Shown here: positions 58,911-64,000 of the stretch, piece after piece
Layout: each line of letters starts with the position of its first letter
How positions within the stretch are numbered: position 1 is the stretch's first letter
NCBI RefSeq assembly: GCF_023715155.1
Contig: NZ_JAMBNQ010000002.1
Span: 186,001 to 250,000, forward strand
Origin: Neobacillus mesonae
GTDB lineage: Bacteria; Bacillota; Bacilli; Bacillales; Cytobacillaceae
Direction of reading: 5' to 3'
Length of the DNA stretch: 64,000 nucleotides
Translations under genes and position numbers: made by a program
Notes under the pieces: generated by a model
Told to the model about the DNA's origin: nothing
Seen by the model: the letters and a program-made list of their open reading frames with translations, nothing else
The model's database searches: none

Positions 58911-58944
58911 TTACCCCTGCATGTAAGGCAGGGGTTGTTTTTTA
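58911..58944 (+). terminator. Terminator
   Basis: ACCCCTGC pairs with GCAGGGGT around a 7-nt loop, followed by TGTTTTTT. Confidence 0.9.
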
Positions 58945-59028
58945 TATTCCTAAAGATTCCATTGAAGCCATACAATGGTGGTGATAAAGTTATAATTATA
59001 GAAATTGTTTGAATTGCGAGGGAAGAGG

Positions 59029-59748
59029 ATGAATTTAACAAATAACGTTCTATTGCGGGAAGAAAGCAGTTTCCTGGCTGGTGCGCGGGACTGTTTACCG
59101 ACCGTTTTAGGGTATTTAAGCATTGGCTTTGCGGCAGGAGTTGTGGAAAAGACTGCCGGCCTGTCGATTATGGAAATCGGCTTGCTGTCCTTGCTTTTAT
59201 ATGCAGGTTCGGGCCAGTTTATCGCAGCTGCCATGATTGGGGCAAACAGTCCTACTTTCGCGATTATCTTTACGATTTTCTTTGTGAACCTTCGTCATCT
59301 TTTGATGAGCGCGGCCTTATCACCTTATTTTCGCCACCTTACACCATTTAAAAATATATTAATCGGTTCGCTGCTGACAGATGAAACTTTCGGAGTTGCG
59401 ATGAATGTAGCCGCCGGTAAAACATTTATCAGTGAAAAATGGATGCATGGTCTAAATGTCACTGCCTATTTAAATTGGTTCGCCGCCAACATTGCAGGGG
59501 CCTATTTTGGCGCATGGATTGCAGACCCTGAACAATTTGGCCTGGATTTCGCATTGCCCGGCATGTTTATTGGTCTTTTAGTATTGCAGATGGCAAGCCG
59601 GAAAAAGATTGTAAGGGATATTATAGTTGCACTTAGTGCCGTGATCATTGTGGTGGTCGTTAGTCAGCTCACTTCAGGCAGTGTGGGTGTGATTGTAGCA
59701 ACCGTTATCGCTTCCACCATAGGAATGGCGGTGGAAAAATGGAAGTAA
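59029..59748 (+). CDS. azlC: AzlC-family branched-chain amino acid exporter subunit
   Basis: A 239-aa membrane protein with about seven helices. It contains PTVLGYLSIGFAAGV, LLYAGSGQFIAAAM and NLRHLLMSAALSPYF, the AzlC signature. With AzlD it exports branched-chain amino acids or analogues. ATG 59029 is used; the upstream in-frame codons lack support. The end overlaps azlD by 10 nt. Confidence 0.9.
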   Translation: MNLTNNVLLREESSFLAGARDCLPTVLGYLSIGFAAGVVEKTAGLSIMEIGLLSLLLYAGSGQFIAAAMIGANSPTFAIIFTIFFVNLRHLLMSAALSPYFRHLTPFKNILIGSLLTDETFGVAMNVAAGKTFISEKWMHGLNVTAYLNWFAANIAGAYFGAWIADPEQFGLDFALPGMFIGLLVLQMASRKKIVRDIIVALSAVIIVVVVSQLTSGSVGVIVATVIASTIGMAVEKWK

Positions 59749-60065
59749 GATGGTCGATTTTTTTCATTATTTTAGGGATGGCTCTGGTTACCTTTATTCC
59801 AAGGGTGCTTCCGATTGCCATCTTAAGCCGAGTTGAGCTGCCGGATTGGGCTATGCGCTGGTTAAATTATGTCCCAATCGCTGTAATGGCTGCGTTAGTG
59901 GGGCAGGAATTATTAATGCCAAATGGAAAGCTTGAGCCATTACAAAGCAATATGGAACTGATTGCCGCACTCCCTGCCTTTATTGTGGCGATTGTCACAC
60001 GCAGCTTGCTAGGGACGGTTGTGGTTGGGATTATTGCGATGATGGTATTGCGGATGGCGGGGTAA
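59739..60065 (+). CDS. azlD: AzlD-family small exporter subunit
   Basis: A 108-aa protein with four helices (FIPRVLPIAILSRVELPDWA, then LNYVPIAVMAALVGQELLM). It is the partner of AzlC. The genes overlap, so the two proteins are probably made in fixed ratio. Two hairpins with T-rich tails follow, near 60,067 and 60,102. Confidence 0.88.
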   Translation: MEVRWSIFFIILGMALVTFIPRVLPIAILSRVELPDWAMRWLNYVPIAVMAALVGQELLMPNGKLEPLQSNMELIAALPAFIVAIVTRSLLGTVVVGIIAMMVLRMAG

Positions 60066-60066
60066 T

Positions 60067-60131
60067 GGGGCGCCCCTTTTTATAAGTTACCTTTCACAAG
60101 AGGTCTCAGCAGAAGCTGAGGCCTTATTTCA
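60067..60131 (+). terminator. Two hairpins after azlD
   Basis: GGGGCGCCCC followed by TTTTTAT, then GGTCTCAGC/GCTGAGGCC followed by TTATTT. Confidence 0.65.
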
Positions 60132-60230
60132 TAATCTCCATTATTAAAACATTCTCCCCCACCATTTCCCTAACATAAGAAACCCCATCTGAAGCAAACT
60201 TTCTATGTATGACAAAAGGGGGTTTTTCTT

Positions 60231-61520
60231 TTGAGTACTACTGAAAAGCAGTTATCCAATCAAGAGTCTTGGAAAGAAGTTGTTAAAACCGTTAAGAAAC
60301 TGGATCCCAAAAAGCTCGAAATCATTAAAGCGACATTACCGGTTGTAAAAGAGCATGGGGAAGCCATCACCAAGGCTTTTTATAAACGTATGTTTCAACA
60401 TCATCCAGAATTAAAAAATATTTTTAATATGACACATCAAATCACCGGTCACCAGCCAAAAGCCTTAGCAGACGCTGTCTATGGAGCCGCAGCTAATATT
60501 GAAGATATGACGCAGATTATGCCTGTATTAGAGCGGATTGGCCAGAAACACCGCAGTTTGCAGATCAAGCCGGAACATTATCCGATTGTCGGTGAAAATC
60601 TTTTAGGCGGAATTAAAGAGACTTTAGGGGACGCTGCCACAGACGAAATTATGGATGCCTGGGCCGATGCTTATGAAGTCATTTCCGATGTCTTTATCCG
60701 AATGGAAAATGAGTTATATAAGACAACAGAGACTGAGCCTGGCGGATGGGCCGGGTTTAAGGATTTTGTCATCGACCGGAAAGTCCCGGAGAGCGATGTC
60801 ATAACCTCCTTTTATTTAAAACCGAAAGACGGAGCAAAATTGGCTGAGTTTACACCAGGACAATATCTAACGATCAAGTTGGACAAGTCTGACCTGGAAT
60901 ATACCCAGCTGCGTCAATACAGCTTATCCGACCGCCCGGGATTGGATTACTACCGCATCAGTGTCAGACGTGAAGACCCGCGCCAGGAAGGGATGCCGCC
61001 AGGGGTAGTTTCAACCTATTTGCATAAAAATATGAATGAGGGAGATATCCTCCCAATATCAGCTCCGGCAGGCGACTTTTATTTAGATAGGGAAAGTAAA
61101 CTGCCATTGGTGTTAATTAGCGGCGGCGTCGGCTTAACCCCGTTAATGAGCATGTTAAATACGATGGCGGAAGAAGAGCTGCAAAAAGAGATTTATTGGA
61201 TCCACGCAGCCGTAAACGGCAAAAACCATGCCTTTAAAAAGCATGTAAATGACCTGGCATCCAATCTTAAAAATGTGAAGCCTTTTGTTATTTATGAAAA
61301 ACCAACAGAAGAGGACAAGGAAATGAAGTCATATGATAAGGATGGCTTTATTACACTTGAATTTCTCAAAGAAGTACTGCCATCAAAGGACAATGAATTT
61401 TATTTCTGCGGGCCAACCCCGTTCATGAAAGCTGTCTACCGTGCCCTCAAAGAATGGGGAATTCCGCAAGAACGAATTCATTACGAGTTTTTCGGTTCCT
61501 TTGGAGATTTGGAGGGGTAA
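60231..61520 (+). CDS. hmp: Flavohemoglobin (nitric oxide dioxygenase)
   Basis: A 429-aa cytoplasmic enzyme that detoxifies NO to nitrate. The globin domain carries the proximal His107 in GQKHRSLQIKPEHYPIVG. The FAD domain shows RQYSLSDRPG and the NAD domain GGVGLTPLMSML and YFCGPTPFM. TTG 60231 is 8 nt from AAAAGGGGG. This start gives about 27 residues before the usual globin beginning (LEIIKATLPVVKEHG), an unusual but ribosome-site-supported extension. Confidence 0.94.
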   Translation: MSTTEKQLSNQESWKEVVKTVKKLDPKKLEIIKATLPVVKEHGEAITKAFYKRMFQHHPELKNIFNMTHQITGHQPKALADAVYGAAANIEDMTQIMPVLERIGQKHRSLQIKPEHYPIVGENLLGGIKETLGDAATDEIMDAWADAYEVISDVFIRMENELYKTTETEPGGWAGFKDFVIDRKVPESDVITSFYLKPKDGAKLAEFTPGQYLTIKLDKSDLEYTQLRQYSLSDRPGLDYYRISVRREDPRQEGMPPGVVSTYLHKNMNEGDILPISAPAGDFYLDRESKLPLVLISGGVGLTPLMSMLNTMAEEELQKEIYWIHAAVNGKNHAFKKHVNDLASNLKNVKPFVIYEKPTEEDKEMKSYDKDGFITLEFLKEVLPSKDNEFYFCGPTPFMKAVYRALKEWGIPQERIHYEFFGSFGDLEG

Positions 61521-61537
61521 CCAAAAAGCTTGCCTTT

Positions 61538-61581
61538 ACAAATAAATCCCAAAAGTCAGAGGCTTTTGGGATTTATTTGGC
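61538..61581 (+). terminator. Terminator after hmp
   Basis: A perfect 17-bp stem (CAAATAAATCCCAAAAG and its complement) with a 7-nt loop; little T run beyond the stem's own TTTATTT. Confidence 0.85.
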
Positions 61582-61686
61582 TTAAAGCTAAACAAACTCT
61601 TAAAAAAATTTACCAAAACTTAATATCGGTTTTAGGACATGAACAAGTATGATGAAAAGGTAGGTTTGTATGAGGAGGAAAGTTTT

Positions 61687-62490
61687 ATGAGTGAGCACAT
61701 CATTGCTTTTATCATGGGGATTGTAGAAGGACTGACAGAATTTCTCCCCGTTTCATCAACAGGGCATCTGATCTTAACTGGTCATTTATTAGGTTTCGAA
61801 GGGGACCGTGCCAAAACATTTGAAGTAGTCATTCAATTAGGTTCCATTCTGGCAATTGTCGTTTTATATTGGAAAAGGTTTTTTTCACTTTTAGACTTTA
61901 AGAGTTTTAATATAAAGAAAAACAATGGGAATAAATTGAATCTCCTTCACGTACTACTAGGAATTTTACCTGCTGCTATTGTAGGTCTTGTATTGCATGA
62001 TTTTATAAAAAACGTCCTGTTTTCTACAACAGTCGTCTTAGTTGCTTTAGTCGTGGGTGCCTTATTATTAATTTATGCCGATAAAAAGAACACAACGATT
62101 ACAGCGAACACTATTGATCAGTTATCTTATAAGCAAGCTTTATATATCGGTCTTTTTCAATGCTTATCGGTTTGGCCTGGATTCTCAAGAGCTGGTTCTA
62201 CAATTTCCGGAGGTTTGCTGGTGGGCGCAAGCCAAAAAACGGCTGCTGAATTTTCCTTTATTCTGGCATTCCCCATTATGGTAGGGGCAACAGGCTTGGA
62301 TTTATTGAAAAATTTAGATGCAGTTACTTCAGGAGATATCACTACGTTTGTGATTGGTTTTGTGACGGCCTTTGTCGTAGCATTGTTAGCCTGTGTCGGA
62401 TTCCTAAAATTGCTGGATAAAGTAAGACTTTCCGCATTTGCTTATTATCGGATTCTGCTTGCGATTGTTTTTGCGTTTATTATATTGTAA
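61687..62490 (+). CDS. uppP: Undecaprenyl-diphosphatase
   Basis: A 267-aa membrane enzyme that recycles the undecaprenyl carrier for cell wall synthesis and gives bacitracin tolerance. It shows IVEGLTEFLPVSSTGHLIL with the conserved Glu and the SRAGSTISGGLLVG motif near residue 170. ATG 61687 follows GAGGAGGAAAG; the 16 residues before it in frame are not conserved. Confidence 0.95.
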   Translation: MSEHIIAFIMGIVEGLTEFLPVSSTGHLILTGHLLGFEGDRAKTFEVVIQLGSILAIVVLYWKRFFSLLDFKSFNIKKNNGNKLNLLHVLLGILPAAIVGLVLHDFIKNVLFSTTVVLVALVVGALLLIYADKKNTTITANTIDQLSYKQALYIGLFQCLSVWPGFSRAGSTISGGLLVGASQKTAAEFSFILAFPIMVGATGLDLLKNLDAVTSGDITTFVIGFVTAFVVALLACVGFLKLLDKVRLSAFAYYRILLAIVFAFIIL

Positions 62491-62568
62491 TCAAATGATT
62501 AATGGGATGATTAATGGGGGAAATGGGGGGAAGTACTCCTTCGACCCTTCTGATATGTAATGTTGAGT

Positions 62569-62600
62569 GCAAAAAAATAAACCTTCCATCGAAGGTTTTT
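62569..62600 (-). terminator. Terminator of the RNase P RNA gene
   Basis: On the minus strand, AACCTTC/GAAGGTT with a GATG loop is followed by TATTTTTTT. Confidence 0.88.
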
Positions 62601-62614
62601 CTTTTTGTGCATGC

Positions 62615-63055
62615 ATCTGTTTCATAACGTTCTGTAAGCCATGTTTTGTTCCTTTGTACTGCAAACGGTTTTACCCTTGTACTCAGGCGGTAATCATCTA
62701 TCTACGGCTGTTTGAACAGCCGTCTATCTCTCCGTTTGATTCCTTCGAGATAATTCCCCTACCAAATTTGGGTTTCTCGCTCGTGGGGTTTACCGCGTTC
62801 CATCTTATATGTTTCCATATAAGCTTCGTCACTGTGGCACTTTCAGGGATACTCAACCATATCCGAAGACGTAGGTGTTTTTTCCCGCCGTCAGTCCAGT
62901 CGAAACCGAACTGCCCTAGCTTATTTATTGGCTAGGCACGAACACTACGGGCATCTCAGCACCGTGCGAGCATGGACTTTCCTCAACGCAGGTGAACCAT
63001 GCCAGGCACTATTCACCTAAGCGCAGCGATTACCCAAACGCTATATCAGATGTGC
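62615..63055 (-). ncRNA. rnpB: RNase P RNA, Bacillus type B
   Basis: The catalytic RNA that matures tRNA 5' ends. Read on the minus strand it matches B. subtilis RNase P RNA in several blocks: GGGTAATCGCTGC near the 5' end, GAGGAAAGTCCATGCTCGCA, CGGTGCTGAGATGCCCGTAG, TGTTCGTGCCTAG, GGAACGCGGTAAACCCC, CGAGCGAGAAACCCAAATTT and a 3' ACATGGCTTACAGAACGTTA. The 5' end is set from the promoter, the 3' end from homology, each within a few bases. The plus-strand open frame across it is not a gene. Confidence 0.96.
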
Positions 63056-63062
63056 AAGAGTT

Positions 63063-63091
63063 AGTATAACAATCAAACGGACTTTTTGCAA
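63063..63091 (-). promoter_or_regulatory. rnpB promoter
   Basis: On the minus strand TTGCAA (63091-63086), a 17-bp spacer and TATACT (63068-63063); the start point falls at the rnpB 5' end. Confidence 0.8.
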
Positions 63092-63194
63092 AAGTAATTG
63101 TTGGAAGGATTCCCATTTAAGAAGAGCATCGGATTGTTAAATCTTAATATAATTGGAATTGGGAACTGGGTTTAATAGGGTCATTTAAAAAACA

Positions 63195-63440
63195 AAATGG
63201 CGGGTTGGGACCGGGAAAATGTCTTTAATAAAGGTCTTGTGGACAGAATGGTGTACTGGACCGGAGGAACTGTTTTTAAAAAGGGTCTTAAAGACAGAAT
63301 GGTGAGCTGGACCGGAGGAACTGTTTTTAAAAAGGGTCTTAAAGACAGAATGGTGAGCTGGAATGGGGAAATTGTTTTTAATAAAGCGTCTTGAGGACAG
63401 AATGATGTGCTGGAACGGGGAAAATGACTTTAATAAGGAA
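63195..63440. repeat. 51/52-bp tandem array, family C, second locus
   Basis: Units anchored on TGTYTTTAA begin at 63220, 63271, 63322, 63373 and 63425 (steps 51, 51, 51, 52). The two middle units are nearly identical: TGTTTTTAAAAAGGGTCTTA, AAGACAGAATGGTGAGCTGG, ACCGGAGGAAC. The core is shared with the array at 16,294. The following 63,441-63,806 stretch has no convincing gene. Confidence 0.88.
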
Positions 63441-63809
63441 GGATTTTAAAGAAGGATTTTTAAAATGGCGGCTTCAAAGGAAAATGGAAGCCCTGAAAAG
63501 AAGGTCAACCTTTTTATAAAAGCAGGGACTGTCCAAGTTGTCCAACTTGCGAACAGGAACGTAAGTAGACTTTTGTCATTGCTCGCTGTACCGGCAAGGC
63601 AGGAACTGGAGAAAGATGGGATTCCCTCTTTAAAACGGTTGGGAAAATTTTGTGAAAGGTACATCTTGTGCATCTTTGCCTAAACTTATGGCTGCACTAC
63701 TGTAAGATGGTTAATCGTTTGAAAAACGCATCTGGCATGTATTTTTCAAAAAGGATTATTCTATGTCACAACGAATTTGTTATAAAAAGGAACAAATAGG
63801 AGTTACATG

Positions 63810-64000
63810 ATGAAAATTGCGGTTTTGTCGGATATTCACGAAGGTCTGAATCGAAAAAAAACGGGTGCCGATATGATGGGTGTTTTAAAAAAATGGATCA
63901 CCAGCCATTCACCCGATGTTTTTATTATTAGCGGGGATATGACGGCCGGCCCTGAGAAAAGTCTTAATCTGCTGCTCCAGCTTCAGCAGAGTTGCCCGCA
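63810..64000 (+). CDS. Metallophosphoesterase, 3' end beyond the window
   Basis: The first 63 codons of a calcineurin-like phosphoesterase: MKIAVLSDIHEGLNRKK with the first metal motif (DxH), then DVFIISGDMTAG with the second (GD). ATG 63810 is about 7 nt from AGGAG; ATG 63807 is also in frame. The substrate cannot be told from the fragment. Confidence 0.85.
   Translation, partial: MKIAVLSDIHEGLNRKKTGADMMGVLKKWITSHSPDVFIISGDMTAGPEKSLNLLLQLQQSCP

Noticed and set aside
62567..62935. Plus-strand 122-codon frame after uppP
   Set aside because: It lies across the RNase P RNA gene on the other strand and has no protein-like conservation.
63465..63683. 72-codon frame after the 63.2-kb array
   Set aside because: Starts at the array edge without a ribosome site and has no recognisable motif. 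A small gene cannot be excluded, but support is too weak.

Overview
The window looks like a chromosomal segment of a Gram-positive, spore-forming Bacillaceae. Gene content and local order (mntP, ywlE, rpiB, ywlG, glyA, upp, then the atp operon) match the Bacillus subtilis ywl-glyA-upp-atp region. Other pointers are strong AGGAGG-type ribosome sites, TTG and GTG starts, SpoIIP, a SinI-like anti-repressor and a type-B RNase P RNA. A complex I operon lacking nuoE, nuoF and nuoG, right behind ATP synthase, recalls the Bacillus cereus/Neobacillus side of the family; that placement is inference.

1-8.4 kb: housekeeping genes (Mn efflux pump, arginine phosphatase, ribose-5-P isomerase B, YwlG-type protein, serine hydroxymethyltransferase, uracil phosphoribosyltransferase) and a secreted Vpr-like subtilase. 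A 21-copy, 52-bp tandem array separates rpiB from ywlG. 8.6-28 kb: an energy block, atpZ-I-B-E-F-H-A-G-D-C followed by nuoA-B-C-D-H-I-J-K-L-M-N. NuoC has a long Ala/Lys repeat region at its N-terminus, and a short-period repeat array is inserted between nuoH and nuoI.

28-41 kb: an accessory region with a SpoIIP paralogue, an FbpA-like small protein behind a possible attenuator, a SurA-N lipoprotein, GNAT acetyltransferases and GNAT remnants, an AbgT transporter, a glutathionyl-hydroquinone-reductase-type GST, a DUF3231 protein, a Gly-rich protein, a TetR regulator, an unlisted small SinI-like gene, a CD3324-type regulator and a FusB/C-type EF-G-binding protein.

41.9-47.0 kb: a PAS/AAA+ sigma-54 activator divergent from a lactonase, alcohol dehydrogenase and semialdehyde dehydrogenase operon. 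A good -24/-12 promoter and three enhancer-like dyads lie between them. The enzyme set matches gamma-butyrolactone to succinate catabolism (blcCBA logic). 47.5-52.8 kb: a MarR regulator divergent from a frameshifted MFS pump. The same 17-bp operator sits there and again between a CarD-type regulator and a small divergent gene.

53-64 kb: a TPP-riboswitch-controlled tenA-ykoE-ykoD-ykoC thiamine-precursor operon, paralogous small membrane proteins, azlCD, flavohemoglobin, uppP, RNase P RNA (minus strand) and the start of a metallophosphoesterase gene. A recurring oddity is intergenic tandem arrays of unrelated sequence whose periods cluster near 52 bp or 20.5-21 bp, close to 5 or 2 turns of B-DNA.
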